DNA of 64,000 nt from SXOA01 sp051004015 (GCA_051004015.1 JBPCKT010000055.1:57026-121025); one strand, 5' to 3'; positions 54,485 through 63,953 are shown, numbered from the stretch's first letter. Numbers and translations are program-made. The notes: a model not told the origin generated them from the letters alone.

Positions 54485-54758
54485 CCCGCTCTCTCGGCCT
54501 TTGAACGAATTGACCACCTATGAACGGCAGTATATCGCAAGCGAGAGGAAACGTGAACAGCCCCTTCGCCAACCGATTTCCTAATCGACCTGTCGTAAGA
54601 GTCAAACTTTGCCGCCCGCAAACTTAGCGAAAGCTGCCCAATTGCCCATCTTGCCCTGTCGGTTCAAGTGGTACGAAGCGTAGCACCGATACGCCTTGAA
54701 GTGGTTTCTGCCTGCGCGGGCGGGAACGGATCGCGTCTTCTCGCGGACACTCGGACCT

Positions 54759-56585
54759 ATGCGCTCAACTCTGCAATTCGCGCTTTTGGCTTGCCTGGCC
54801 ACGGCTCTCGCGCCCGCCGCCTGGGCTCAGTTCGGCCAGCCGGCCAAGGAGCGGAAGCTGCCGCCGGCGTTCGCCACGGGAAAGCGGGAGATTGAGATTC
54901 CGTTTTCAGTGACGCAGGGGACAACCCCCGAGACTCAGGCCATTCGCGTGGACGTGCTGATCTCTTGGGACAGTGGCCGCAACTGGTTCAAGTATACCGA
55001 GGTTCCCCCCGATGCCGGCAAGTTCCGTTTCGCGGCCAAGAAAGACATGGAGTTCTGGTTCCTCACCCAGACCATCACCGCGCAAGACAAAACGCCCAAG
55101 GACGACGTCAAATGGCCGCAACTGCGGCTGATTGTGGATACGCAGAAGCCGGATTTGAAAATGAGCGCGCTGGTCAATCCCAGCGGAAAGCCGGAATTGA
55201 GTTGGACGGTGACGGACGCGACGCTCAGTGCGCCGTCGTTGAAGATTGAATATCAGGATGCGTCGGGGAGCGACGACAATTGGTCGGCGGTGGAATTGTC
55301 GTCCCAGGAAAATGTCGTCTCCGCGGCCGGGATTGTCGGGAAGAAGTCGCTCAAGCTCCCCGCCGGCATGAAGGCCATCAACCTGCGGGCGGAAGTTGCC
55401 GACGTGGCCGGGAACAAGTCCGTTTTCAGCCAGCATCTGACGCTCCCCACGCAGCAAGATCTGGCGGCGGCGGAGCGGCGCGAAAAGCCTCGGCCCCATC
55501 TGGCGGATGCCTCGGCCCGGACCTGGCCGGAAGAGAACGAACCCCCTGTGCAAAAGGTCGAAGGCCTGGCTGCGTCGCCTTCCGAGGATGCTTCCATGGA
55601 TACGCCTGCTGAGGAGCAGGAACCCAAGCTCGTGACCAATCCCTTTGCCGGCAAAGGTCGTCTGGCGGCGCTACGGGGAGACGTGGAGCGGGAGCCCGCT
55701 CGCAGTGAAGCCGATTTGCCCCCACCGGATGCGGAGACCTTGCCCCCCGCGGAACAGGTGGTTCCGACGGAAGTGGGTCGCAGCGGTGCGAATCACGAAG
55801 ACATCGGTCCCATTGGCGGGCCCCGGCGGGAGTCTCTCCCGGCAACCAGGCCCACGCGCCAGGAACAAGATACTCGCCCGCTCCCCAGCGGCGATTCGAT
55901 CCCCGCCGGCGACCGCACGCGGCTGTCGAGCGCCAAGCGGTTCAATTTGGATTACGACGTGGAGGCGGTGGGGCCGGAGGGAATTGCTGAGGTCGAGTTG
56001 TGGGGAACGGGCGATGGCGGCAAGACTTGGGCCAGGTGGGGCACCGACCCCGACCACACCAGCCCCATGGAAGTGGAAGTCAGCCGCGAAGCGGGCTACG
56101 GCTTTCGCGTCGTGATCGTGGGAAAGAACGGACTGGTCGGCAACCGGCCCAATGGCGGCGACGAGGCGGATATCTGGATCGAAATCGACGCGACCCGACC
56201 CGGCGCTCGCATCACCACGGCAGCCTACGGAACGGGTGAGCACGCCGGCGAGCTCGACATCCGCTGGGACGCGCAGGATGAGCATCTGGGACCGCGGCCG
56301 GTCACGCTATCGTTCAGCGACCGCGCGGACGGCCACTATACCCCGATCGCGGCGGGTCTCCCCAACACGGGACAATACTTCTGGCGGTTCGATCCCCGCA
56401 GTCCGCGGCAGATCTATCTGAAGCTGGAAGTGCGGGACGAAGCGGGAAACATCGCGGCAGATCAACTCGCGGACCCGATTAACGTGGAAGGGCTGACGCC
56501 GAAGGGTCGCATCCGCAGCCTGACGCCGGCCGCGGAGCCGAGCTCGGGATCCTCGCAGACATTCCGTAAGCCACTTTTCAAGTAG
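54759..56585 (+). CDS. Secreted multi-domain beta-rich protein, function unknown
   Basis: ATG 54759 opens a clear signal peptide (RSTLQFALLACLATALAPAAWA); 608 residues. The mature part has two or three Ig-like or fibronectin-like domains in the first 240 residues (VDVLISWDSGRNWFKYTEVP, LRLIVDTQKPDLKMSALVNP). A disordered Pro/Glu-rich stretch follows at about 240-390, and then two similar domains (VELWGTGDGGKTWARWGTDP, KLEVRDEAGNIAADQLADPI). The domain type recurs inside the protein, so it probably grew by duplication. It may be a cell-wall or surface binder. It ends one base before the convergent MarR gene. Confidence 0.7.
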   Translation: MRSTLQFALLACLATALAPAAWAQFGQPAKERKLPPAFATGKREIEIPFSVTQGTTPETQAIRVDVLISWDSGRNWFKYTEVPPDAGKFRFAAKKDMEFWFLTQTITAQDKTPKDDVKWPQLRLIVDTQKPDLKMSALVNPSGKPELSWTVTDATLSAPSLKIEYQDASGSDDNWSAVELSSQENVVSAAGIVGKKSLKLPAGMKAINLRAEVADVAGNKSVFSQHLTLPTQQDLAAAERREKPRPHLADASARTWPEENEPPVQKVEGLAASPSEDASMDTPAEEQEPKLVTNPFAGKGRLAALRGDVEREPARSEADLPPPDAETLPPAEQVVPTEVGRSGANHEDIGPIGGPRRESLPATRPTRQEQDTRPLPSGDSIPAGDRTRLSSAKRFNLDYDVEAVGPEGIAEVELWGTGDGGKTWARWGTDPDHTSPMEVEVSREAGYGFRVVIVGKNGLVGNRPNGGDEADIWIEIDATRPGARITTAAYGTGEHAGELDIRWDAQDEHLGPRPVTLSFSDRADGHYTPIAAGLPNTGQYFWRFDPRSPRQIYLKLEVRDEAGNIAADQLADPINVEGLTPKGRIRSLTPAAEPSSGSSQTFRKPLFK

Positions 56586-56586
56586 G

Positions 56587-57060
56587 CTACGTCCAGGGAT
56601 TCACCTGGTCCTCATGCGGCTCGCGGGCGGAGCGGAGGATTTCCGTCAGCCGGGCCAGGTCCGTGGCCGGGAGATGTCCGAGCTGCTTCCTGCTGCATTG
56701 CCGCACGGGGTCATCGAGCTCCTTGAGCAACGCCAGCCCTGCGGCCGTAATCCCGACCTGAACGACGCGGCGGTTGCTATCCAGCCGCTGCCGCTCAATC
56801 AGTCCGCGCTCTTCGAGCTTGTCGAGCAAGCGGGTGATGTCCGGCGCCTGGGTGACGAGGCGGCCGGCCAGCGCCAGAGTGGGAAGGGTATCTGGATGTA
56901 CTCCGCGGAGAATCCGCAGGGCGTTGTACTGCTGGGCAGAGAGGCCGAACGTGGCAAACAGCTCGTCTTCTATGGCGCGGAGAATATCGTACGTTCGCCA
57001 CAGGTTCAGATAGGCCTCCTGCTCGGGGGTATCAAACCGGCGACGTTTGCGTTTGGCCAT
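56587..57060 (-). CDS. MarR-family transcriptional regulator
   Basis: A 157-residue protein starting with a basic patch (AKRKRRRFDTPEQEAYLNLW). The winged helix-turn-helix is in LSAQQYNALRILRGV, LALAGRLVTQAPDITRLLDK and GLIERQRLDSNRRVVQVGIT. A terminal dimer helix follows. MarR regulators usually control their own operon and an efflux or catabolic gene and respond to small aromatic ligands. The nearest candidate is the ABC exporter upstream, 99 bases away and in the same direction, but this is only a guess. Confidence 0.87.
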   Translation of the reverse strand: MAKRKRRRFDTPEQEAYLNLWRTYDILRAIEDELFATFGLSAQQYNALRILRGVHPDTLPTLALAGRLVTQAPDITRLLDKLEERGLIERQRLDSNRRVVQVGITAAGLALLKELDDPVRQCSRKQLGHLPATDLARLTEILRSAREPHEDQVNPWT

Positions 57061-57105
57061 GGGGCCATAATAGTTGGGATGCCAACTGTTGGGAATACAA
57101 GTAAA

Positions 57106-57159
57106 GTAGTCCGCTCACTCCGTGAGCGGGCATACCCGGACACGGAGTGAGCAGGCTAC
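57106..57159. repeat. Dispersed palindrome copy GTAGTCCGCTCACTCCGTG...
   Basis: TAGTCCGCTCACTCCGTG is inverted and imperfectly repeated as CACGGAGTGAGCAGGCTA about 35 bases later, with an inner hairpin. This is the same family as at 11226 and 20971. It lies between the exporter permease stop and the MarR gene, so it may also end transcription. Confidence 0.7.
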
Positions 57160-58019
57160 TAACTACTCGCACTCCGGTAACTCCGCAGCGCCCGATAAAA
57201 CACCCATCGCGAAATGGCCAGACAGGCGACTGCGGCGAATGCGGTAAAGAGCGGCAGCCATCTCGCTTCGGGGTCGGACTTCAGCAGCAGCGGCTGGGCG
57301 AGGAATCGCGCAGGAACGTTGACTACGACCAGAATTGGAATGACGTAGGTGCAAACCACACGGAGCGGCGTGCCGATGCTACCGGAATAGATCTCCATCG
57401 GATATCGGGAAAAATTCGTAATATAAAACCAGAAGTCGTACAGCGATTCATTCCTCCCGAGCCAAATGCTGGTCGAGGCCAGGCTGATCATCAGGCTGTA
57501 AAGAATAGCCACGCCGCAGAGGATGTAGAACAAATACAGCACGCCGGTGAGCAGCGTGATCTGCGCGGGGTCGACCTCCCGGTGCGTGACGTGCCAGAGG
57601 CTGATGGAGAGCAAGATGCCGCCGACCACGATGTGCGAAAGGGCCGGCCAGTCGATCTTCCGCAACGAGATAAGAAACTGCGTATCAATCGGCTTGAGCA
57701 AGGCGAAGTCGAAGTTGCCGGTGCGAATCAACTCGCTGACCTCCTCGCAATTAGGCATGAAGAACGCCTGCACCAGCCCGTTGATGAGCTTGGTCGTGGC
57801 GAGAAAGGTGTAAAACTCCCATTCTCCCCAGCCGGTGTCCCGCCCGATCTGCGAAGTCTGGCGAAACACGACGAGGACATAAAAGCCCAAATCCATCAGG
57901 CTCCAGGTGATGGTCGAGAGGCAGTCAATCAGGAAATTCGCGCGGAAGGTCATGTCCCGCATGATGCTGTTGCGAGCGAAAGTCAGGAAGATGCGGAAGT
58001 AGTTCAGGCGTGGGGACAA
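57159..58019 (-). CDS. ABC-2-type permease (DUF990-like), second permease
   Basis: A 286-residue membrane protein with six hydrophobic segments, of the ABC-2/DUF990 type (FRIFLTFARNSIMRDMTFRA, WSLMDLGFYVLVVFRQ, FALLKPIDTQFLISLRKIDW). The motif LIRTGNFDFALLKPID near the second loop is shared with the neighbouring permease (IRTGDIKKYLTQPVDLLG). The two permeases thus form a heterodimer with the ATPase encoded upstream. It follows the first permease after 65 bases that include a TTTCAG repeat. Confidence 0.82.
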   Translation of the reverse strand: MSPRLNYFRIFLTFARNSIMRDMTFRANFLIDCLSTITWSLMDLGFYVLVVFRQTSQIGRDTGWGEWEFYTFLATTKLINGLVQAFFMPNCEEVSELIRTGNFDFALLKPIDTQFLISLRKIDWPALSHIVVGGILLSISLWHVTHREVDPAQITLLTGVLYLFYILCGVAILYSLMISLASTSIWLGRNESLYDFWFYITNFSRYPMEIYSGSIGTPLRVVCTYVIPILVVVNVPARFLAQPLLLKSDPEARWLPLFTAFAAVACLAISRWVFYRALRSYRSASS

Positions 58020-58084
58020 GGGTTTCAGTTTTTGGTGTTCAGTTTTCAGTTTTCAGTGTTCGGATTTCGGATCTCAAGTAGCCG

Positions 58085-58903
58085 TTATCCACCGTAGCCG
58101 CTGTAGCGCTTCAGGCCGCGGTGGAAGAGGACCCGAGAGAGAATCATAAATAGCACGACCCATTCCAGCTCGACGAGGAGCCCCAGCGCCAGATCCCAGC
58201 CTTGGACTTTTCCCAGGAAAACCTGAGCGGGAAAGAACGCCAGATACTGGAGGGGGGTGAATTGCACAATGTCTCCCCACGGCTGCGGCAGCATGTCCAG
58301 CGGGAACATGTGGCCGGAGAGGAAGAAACTCAGCAACATATACACGAACAACAGCGAGGTAACTTCCAGAAACCAGAAGCCGACCATGCCGATGCAGGCT
58401 TCCAAATAAAAGCCAAGCAGGAACGAGAGAAGGAGCGACGCCACAAAGGCTGCCGCGGTGGTTAGATCGGGAATGTACGTGAAGTAGCCGCGGCATAGGA
58501 AGAAGACCAGGGCGAAGGGGCCGATGGCGACCATGTAGTAGGCCACCTTATGGGCCACACGGCTCAGGAACATGAAGCCGAGCAGGTCCACCGGCTGGGT
58601 GAGGTATTTTTTGATATCGCCGGTGCGGATTTGCCGGGCGATGGTCGAGGCGAGCCCCGGCATGCTGCTAAAGGCCCGCGCTACCATCGTCAGCAACAGA
58701 TAAGCGACCAGTTCTTCATAAGTGTAACCGGAGATGCGAGCTCCCGGCCCCAGATTCAAAAAGATGGCGTGCCACAGAAAAATCTGGGTCACGATCGGTA
58801 GGAACCGCATGAGCGTTCCGAGCGCGAAATCCCCGCGGTAAACCAGCCGTTCCTGCAGAGCGATCCGCAGGATGGTCCACCAGGTTGTGATTCGCGGAAG
58901 CAT
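58085..58903 (-). CDS. ABC-2-type permease, first permease
   Basis: The 272-residue protein has about six membrane segments (PIVTQIFLWHAIFLNLG, AYYMVAIGPFALVFFLCRG, LLFVYMLLSFFLSGHMFPLD). The RQIRTGDIKKYLTQPVDLLG segment corresponds to the conserved coupling loop of this type. It is 40 bases downstream of the ATPase gene. Together the three genes make a typical exporter. The substrate is unknown. Similar systems export lipids, polymers or drugs. Confidence 0.82.
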   Translation of the reverse strand: MLPRITTWWTILRIALQERLVYRGDFALGTLMRFLPIVTQIFLWHAIFLNLGPGARISGYTYEELVAYLLLTMVARAFSSMPGLASTIARQIRTGDIKKYLTQPVDLLGFMFLSRVAHKVAYYMVAIGPFALVFFLCRGYFTYIPDLTTAAAFVASLLLSFLLGFYLEACIGMVGFWFLEVTSLLFVYMLLSFFLSGHMFPLDMLPQPWGDIVQFTPLQYLAFFPAQVFLGKVQGWDLALGLLVELEWVVLFMILSRVLFHRGLKRYSGYGG

Positions 58904-58908
58904 GATTG

Positions 58909-58934
58909 GTGGGGTAGGCTTCCAGCCTGCCCAG
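58909..58934. repeat. Dispersed repeat TGGGGTAGGCTTCCAGCCTGCCCAG
   Basis: Lies between the exporter ATPase and the first permease. The same 25 bases occur at 63446-63470, right after the S9 peptidase stop codon. It contains the palindrome AGGCT-TCC-AGCCT. Confidence 0.75.
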
Positions 58935-58943
58935 AGAATTCAG

Positions 58944-59936
58944 TTACGTCGCTACAGGCGTTTGCACTTGCGAAAACAAATCCGCAATCACTTCTTCCAG
59001 AGGCGGGTCCTCGACCACGATATCTTCCACCGTATGCTGGGCCAGGATTTCCGCGAGCGCCGCGGGGACGTTGGCTTTGTCAATCCGCAGCTTGACTTTA
59101 GGTAGCTGCTCCTCGACCACCTGTCCAAAACGGGCGAGGTTCTTGGGCGCCTCATCGCCGGCGAGCTGCAAGGTGATGAGCTTCTGGCCGCTGAAGCGGT
59201 CGACGATTCCGCTTAAGGAGCCGTCGAATTTGATTTCTCCTTGCGTGATGATGACGACCCGCTGGCAAAGCGCCGCGACGTCCTTCATGTAATGGCTGCT
59301 GAGGAGGATGGTCACCTGCCGCTGGGCCTGGTATTTTTTCAGGAACTGCTGAATCCGGTGCTGGGCCACAACATCCAGGCCAATCGTCGGCTCATCGAGA
59401 AACAGCACGTCGGGGGAATGCAGCAAGGCAGCGGCGAGCTCCATCTTCATACGCTCGCCGAGTGACAAGTCCCGCACCGGCTGGCGAAGGAGGCGGCCGA
59501 TGTCGAGCAGCTCGGAAAGCTCGTCGAGTGTCTCCTGATACTGCTGCGGCTCAATGCGATAAATCTGCTGGTGCAGCCGAAACGACTCCAGAGCCGGCAG
59601 ATCCCACCAGAGCTGATTTTTCTGCCCCATGACGAGGGCGAAGCGGCGACGGTAGGCAATCTCCCGCTCCCACGGCACATGCCCCATCACCCGGGCGGTG
59701 CCGCCGCTGGGATAGATGATGCCGGAGAGAAGCTTGAGCGTGGTCGTCTTCCCCGCCCCGTTGGGGCCGAGGAAGGCGACAAACTCCCCCTTCTCCACGG
59801 TCAGGTTCACCTCCCGCACGGCATGGACGTCCTTGTGCTCCCGCCGAAACAGCCCCGTGACCGAAGCGAGCAACCCCTCCTGCTTCTGATAAACGCGGTA
59901 GGACTTGCTGAGATTCTCGATTTCAATGACCGGCAT
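58944..59936 (-). CDS. ABC exporter ATP-binding protein
   Basis: The 330-residue protein is the first gene of the exporter. It has an ABC domain with Walker A LGPNGAGKTTT, Q-loop VMGQKNQLWWDLPA, signature RDLSLGERMKME, Walker B VLFLDEPTIGLD and switch LLSSHYMKD. The LSLGERMK form instead of LSGGQ is common in this exporter type. The C-terminal 100 residues are a separate domain (LQLAGDEAPKNLARFG onward) as in drug and polysaccharide exporters. It drives the two permeases encoded downstream. Confidence 0.9.
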   Translation of the reverse strand: MPVIEIENLSKSYRVYQKQEGLLASVTGLFRREHKDVHAVREVNLTVEKGEFVAFLGPNGAGKTTTLKLLSGIIYPSGGTARVMGHVPWEREIAYRRRFALVMGQKNQLWWDLPALESFRLHQQIYRIEPQQYQETLDELSELLDIGRLLRQPVRDLSLGERMKMELAAALLHSPDVLFLDEPTIGLDVVAQHRIQQFLKKYQAQRQVTILLSSHYMKDVAALCQRVVIITQGEIKFDGSLSGIVDRFSGQKLITLQLAGDEAPKNLARFGQVVEEQLPKVKLRIDKANVPAALAEILAQHTVEDIVVEDPPLEEVIADLFSQVQTPVAT

Positions 59937-59953
59937 GGGAAGATTATAGAGGG

Positions 59954-60030
59954 GGCAGTAGGCGGTAGGCAGTAGGCGGTTTGCAGTCGAGGGTCGCTTC
60001 CGGCCTACTGCCTACTGCCTTCTGCCTACT
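59954..60030. repeat. Inverted repeat GGCAGTAGGC...GCCTACTGCC
   Basis: GGCAGTAGGCGGTAGGCAGT is followed about 30 bases later by its imperfect complement (GCCTACTGCCTACTGCCTTC). The short unit AGGC(A/G)GT is repeated within both arms. It lies between the divergent exporter ATPase and amidase genes. It is not a CRISPR: no spacers of even size are present. Confidence 0.65.
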
Positions 60031-60082
60031 TCCCATTGTCTCCTGATTCAACTCCGCACACCCATCCGCTACCTTAACTCCA

Positions 60083-61429
60083 ATGCTCCCCGAACTCCCT
60101 TCCATCGCCGATGCCCAGACTCTCATGCGCCGCGACAAATTGCGGCCTTTGGACCTCGTGGAGCATTGCCTGGGGCGGATTCATCAGTTCGAGGATCAGA
60201 TTCATGCCTGGGTGATGGTCGATGAAGAAGGGGCCAGGCAGGAAGCCCAGCGGCTGGGGAAGATGCTCGATGACGGCCACGAGCCGGTGGGGCCGCTGCA
60301 TGGGATTCCCATTGGGATCAAGGACATCATCGACGTCGCCGGCTGGCCAACCTTGTGCGGCAGCAAGCTCCGGGAAGGGCATGTCGCCGATAAGGATGCA
60401 TTTGTCGTCGCCAACCTGCGCAAAGCCGGGGCGATCATCCTTGGCAAGACGGTCACGACCGAATGGGCCAGCTTCGATCCGCCCCCCACCCGCAATCCCT
60501 GGAACTTGAGCCACACCCCCGGCGGTTCCTCAAGCGGCAGCGCCGCCGCCGTTGCGATGGAAATGTGCATGGCCGCCCTTGGGACTCAAACGGGCGGCAG
60601 TATTATCCGGCCGGCAAGCTACTGCGGCGTTACCGGTATCAAAGCAAATCATGGCTACATTCCGCTCGACGGAATTTTCCCATTCAGCATGCACCTCGAC
60701 CATGTTGGACCGATTGCGCGTACGACCAAGGATGCGTACGAGATCTTCAGTCGCCTTCTATTCTCGCACGGCAGTAGTAGTATCGGCGGTTTAGCTTCAC
60801 ATCGAATTCCGGAGCGGCTGTTTGCTCTTCGCGGTGGACTAGTCGAGCAGGCTGATGCCGCAACACGAAAGAACTTCGAAGAGGTCATTAGCAGACTCTC
60901 GCATCGCTTTGAGGTAATTCCGCTTGAGATTCCAGCGTGGTTTACGGAAATTCCTTCCCTGCATCGCCGCATCATGGCCGTGGAGGCGGCTGACGTACAT
61001 CGTGCAGCTTTCGAAGGGGATGCGGAGAGTTATGCTCCAAAAATCCGGAGCCTGATTGAAGAGGGTCGCCGTTGCTCCACACTCGACTATGCCTACGCTC
61101 TACGCCGACAAAAGGAATTCGGTGAAATGGCGCATCAAGAGTTGCACAATTTGTTTGCCGAGAATTGTTTGCCGATTCTGTTGATGCCGTCCACACCTAC
61201 TGCCGCCCCGAGCGTCGACACAACCGGCGACCCAATCTTCAATTCGCTGTGGAGCTTCCTTGGACAGTTTGCCGTCACAATACCCAGCGGCATTACGTCC
61301 ACAGGCATGCCTCTCGGTCTTCAACTCACCTACTGCAGTTGGACAGGGGAAAACGCGCTGGTGCCAGTTACCCGTGAGATAGAGAATTTTCTCGGTCTCG
61401 ATCTTCGACCTCCATTGCTTCAAGCCTGA
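60083..61429 (+). CDS. Amidase (amidase-signature family)
   Basis: The 448-residue protein has all three residues of the Ser-cisSer-Lys triad: K80 in GIPIGIKDII, the cis-serine in HTPGGSSSGSAAA (148-152) and nucleophile S173 in LGTQTGGSIIRPAS. The fold and length are those of GatA/amidase family members. No signal peptide is seen and no gatB/gatC is nearby, so it is probably a catabolic amidase rather than part of the tRNA amidotransferase. The DNA from about 60740 to the end is less GC-rich than the first half. It is followed nine bases later by the S9 peptidase gene. Confidence 0.87.
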   Translation: MLPELPSIADAQTLMRRDKLRPLDLVEHCLGRIHQFEDQIHAWVMVDEEGARQEAQRLGKMLDDGHEPVGPLHGIPIGIKDIIDVAGWPTLCGSKLREGHVADKDAFVVANLRKAGAIILGKTVTTEWASFDPPPTRNPWNLSHTPGGSSSGSAAAVAMEMCMAALGTQTGGSIIRPASYCGVTGIKANHGYIPLDGIFPFSMHLDHVGPIARTTKDAYEIFSRLLFSHGSSSIGGLASHRIPERLFALRGGLVEQADAATRKNFEEVISRLSHRFEVIPLEIPAWFTEIPSLHRRIMAVEAADVHRAAFEGDAESYAPKIRSLIEEGRRCSTLDYAYALRRQKEFGEMAHQELHNLFAENCLPILLMPSTPTAAPSVDTTGDPIFNSLWSFLGQFAVTIPSGITSTGMPLGLQLTYCSWTGENALVPVTREIENFLGLDLRPPLLQA

Positions 61430-61438
61430 GCGAACCAT

Positions 61439-63445
61439 ATGATACAACCATTCTTGCTCTTTGCACTCGTACTCACTTCGGCTGTTGCCACTCATTGCCG
61501 AGCTGCGGATTCGTCTCCCGATCCTCGCCGCCCTGCCGCCATCGAGACCGAAGAGGTCCCCACCGTTCCCCCCGAGCTGCAAGTCCGCCTCGCCCAGTAT
61601 CAGAACCTGCGGGCCGCCGGTTTCGCGGGCTGGCATCCGGCTGGGAAGGGAATCCTGATCCGAACACGGTTCGGCAACTCGCTGCAGCTTCACCGGGTCT
61701 ATGAGCCGGGAGGACGGCGGGAGCAGATAACGTTCTTTGAGGAGCCGGTGGATGGGGGCTTCATTCCGGGGACCAAGGATGAGGAGATTCTGCTCTCGAT
61801 GGGGAGCGGCGGAAATGAGAACAACCAGATCTATTTTCTCGACCGGAAGAATTTCAAAACGACGCTACTCACCGACGGCAAATCCCGGAACAGCATTCAG
61901 GCAATTCGCAAGGACGGCTCGCAGATGATTATCGGCAGTAACCAGCGGAATGGCCGGGACACCGATCTATACATTGCCGACCCGCGCAAGCCCGCTTCGA
62001 TGAAGATGCTGATGGAGGTGAAGGGGGAATTCTGGTCGGCGGTGGACTGGTCCAAGGATGGCCAGAAACTGGCGCTTATTCGCACGGTATCGGCGAATGA
62101 GTCGTATCCGGCACTATTCGACATCGAATCCGGTAAGAAGACAGAACTGCGGCTCGCCAACAAAGAGAAGGCTTCGTATGGACCGATGGCATTTTCGCCG
62201 GGTGGCAATGATCTTTACATCGTCAGCGACGCACTAGGCGAGTTTGCACACCTCCATTGGCTTGACATTGGGGTTGGAAGCTCTGCCTTTTTCATCGATC
62301 TCGCCCCCAAAGTTTCTTGGGACGTTAATGGCGTGGTAGTAGACGAGACCTTCGGACAGGTTGCGTTTTCGGTCAACGAAGATGGCGCGAGCAAAGTCTT
62401 TATCATTGCTGATCGATTTGCCGAGAATAGAACCGGTAAGAGAAAGACGATTGATTTAGCTCATCCCGAACCGCGAGAAATCAAGCTCCCCCTCGGCATC
62501 GTCTCTTCCCTCGAATTCTCCCCGGACAACAAACATCTCGGCTTCACGCTGGCCCGCCCCGATGCGCCCGCCGACGCCTATTCCGTCGAGCTTGAGTCCG
62601 GCGAGCTGACCCGCTGGACCTACAGCGAAGTCGGCGGCCTCAATCCGGCTTCCTTTGTCACGCCGACCCGCATCCGCTTCAAGTCCTTCGACGACCGCGA
62701 GATTCCCGCCCACGTCTACAAGCCAAAGACGGCTTCGGAAGGGCATCGAGTGCCGGTCCTCATCAACATCCACGGCGGCCCGGAGAGCCAGGCCCAGCCG
62801 TATTTCACTGGGGCGACGCAGTTCTACGTGAACGAACTGGGCATCGCCGTCATTTATCCCAACATCCGCGGCAGCAGCGGCTATGGGAAGACGTACCTCA
62901 AGCTCGACAACGCCGAGAAGCGGGAGGACAGTGTCAAGGACATTGGGGCCTTGCTCGACTGGATCGCCACGCAAAAGGACCTCGACCCCAGTCGCGTGGC
63001 GGTCAGCGGCGGGTCGTATGGCGGATACATGGTGCTGGCGTCGCTGGTCAATTTTCCAGACAAGATCAAGGCGGGCATCGATAACGTCGGCATCGCCAAC
63101 TTCAACACGTTCCTGGAAAAAACCTCCGCCTACCGCCAGGATTTGCGGCGGGTTGAGTACGGCGACGAGCGGGACCCGAAGATGAAAGACTTCTTCGAGA
63201 AAATCAGCCCCGCCAATCGCGTGGACGCCATCCGCTCCGACCTGCTCGTCGTCCACGGCAAGAACGACCCCCGCGTCCCCTTCGCGGAAGCCCAGCAAAT
63301 CGCCGCCAAGGTCCGCGAAAAAGGGCGCCCCGTCTGGACCGTCTACGCCGCCAACGAAGGGCACGGCTTTGGAAAGAAGGAGAACGTGGATTATCTGCGG
63401 GCAGTGGAGGTGATGTTTCTCAAGAAGAGTTTTGGGCTGGACTAG
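61439..63445 (+). CDS. Secreted S9-family (prolyl oligopeptidase-type) peptidase
   Basis: The 668-residue protein has a signal peptide (IQPFLLFALVLTSAVA). It continues with a seven-bladed propeller (FAGWHPAGKGILIRTR, TLLTDGKSRNSIQAIRKDG, LGIVSSLEFSPDNKHLGFTL). The C-terminal alpha/beta hydrolase carries the catalytic triad S526 (SGGSYGGYM), D610 (HGKNDPRVP) and H642 (NEGHGFGK). It hydrolyses peptides from the N-terminal side, probably in the periplasm. The stretch 62060-62470 is poorer in GC than both flanks. The gene starts nine bases after the amidase, so both may be one unit for using amide-containing nutrients. Confidence 0.9.
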   Translation: MIQPFLLFALVLTSAVATHCRAADSSPDPRRPAAIETEEVPTVPPELQVRLAQYQNLRAAGFAGWHPAGKGILIRTRFGNSLQLHRVYEPGGRREQITFFEEPVDGGFIPGTKDEEILLSMGSGGNENNQIYFLDRKNFKTTLLTDGKSRNSIQAIRKDGSQMIIGSNQRNGRDTDLYIADPRKPASMKMLMEVKGEFWSAVDWSKDGQKLALIRTVSANESYPALFDIESGKKTELRLANKEKASYGPMAFSPGGNDLYIVSDALGEFAHLHWLDIGVGSSAFFIDLAPKVSWDVNGVVVDETFGQVAFSVNEDGASKVFIIADRFAENRTGKRKTIDLAHPEPREIKLPLGIVSSLEFSPDNKHLGFTLARPDAPADAYSVELESGELTRWTYSEVGGLNPASFVTPTRIRFKSFDDREIPAHVYKPKTASEGHRVPVLINIHGGPESQAQPYFTGATQFYVNELGIAVIYPNIRGSSGYGKTYLKLDNAEKREDSVKDIGALLDWIATQKDLDPSRVAVSGGSYGGYMVLASLVNFPDKIKAGIDNVGIANFNTFLEKTSAYRQDLRRVEYGDERDPKMKDFFEKISPANRVDAIRSDLLVVHGKNDPRVPFAEAQQIAAKVREKGRPVWTVYAANEGHGFGKKENVDYLRAVEVMFLKKSFGLD

Positions 63446-63540
63446 TGGGGTAGGCTTCCAGCCTGCCCAGTATTCTCCGTCTTAACGCAAAGGGGCAAAG
63501 GCGCAGAGACGCGAAGGAAAGGAGGAAAGGCGAGGAATCG
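63446..63540. repeat. Dispersed repeats after the peptidase gene
   Basis: 63446-63470 repeats the element seen at 58909-58934. Then follows a purine-rich run of short units (AACGCAAAGGGGCAAAGGCG, then AGACGCGAAGGAAAGG). No coding potential is seen. Confidence 0.6.
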
Positions 63541-63689
63541 CATGGATGGGTCGATAAAAATGTGTTGGATGCCCGCAGATTCTTCGCGGACCATACAACC
63601 CGCGTCTTGGAGAACCGAGTGTGGCAGGTCATTCCGTTCGTACGATGCTGCTTGTTGGTATCAAGGCCGCAATAATCACGGAGGCGAAA

Positions 63690-63953
63690 ATGCGGTGGGC
63701 CAGAATGTTGCTTCTGCTAGCGGCGGTCAGCCCGCTCTTCGCCGCTTCTGCCGCGGTGGCGGGTCCCCCCTCGTATCTCTTGCTCCGCAGGACCGAATCC
63801 CCGGCTGCTCCGGGCGGAGGACACACCGGGGCGAGGGGCTTTGACGCTCGCACCCAGGGCTATGCTTATGGCCATTTCGGCGCGTGCCCCCATCCCCAGC
63901 CGCAGCGGCAGTTCGGGATTTACCGCACGTATACGCAGTGGAGCTGGTGGTAA
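63690..63953 (+). CDS. Small secreted protein with aromatic C-terminus
   Basis: ATG 63690 has a good GGAGGCG ribosome-binding site and opens a signal peptide (RMLLLLAAVSPLFAASAAVA); 87 residues. The mature part is rich in Gly, Tyr, His and Trp: GYAYGHFGACPHPQPQRQFG and YRTYTQWSWW. This end resembles a widespread planctomycete family of very small secreted proteins (GYAYGxFG...YTxWSW). Its function is unknown. The gene stands alone; the last 47 bases of the window after it are empty. Confidence 0.65.
   Translation: MRWARMLLLLAAVSPLFAASAAVAGPPSYLLLRRTESPAAPGGGHTGARGFDARTQGYAYGHFGACPHPQPQRQFGIYRTYTQWSWW

Noticed and set aside
57147..58097. Plus-strand open frame of 316 codons
   Set aside because: It is antisense to the second permease; charged composition and no family features.
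59954..60030. CRISPR-like array
   Set aside because: The repeated unit is only 6-8 bases and the spacers are uneven; the structure is one inverted repeat.
60083..61429. GatA subunit of the tRNA amidotransferase
   Set aside because: The amidase triad is present, but gatB and gatC are not adjacent and the neighbour is a secreted peptidase, so a catabolic amidase is more likely.
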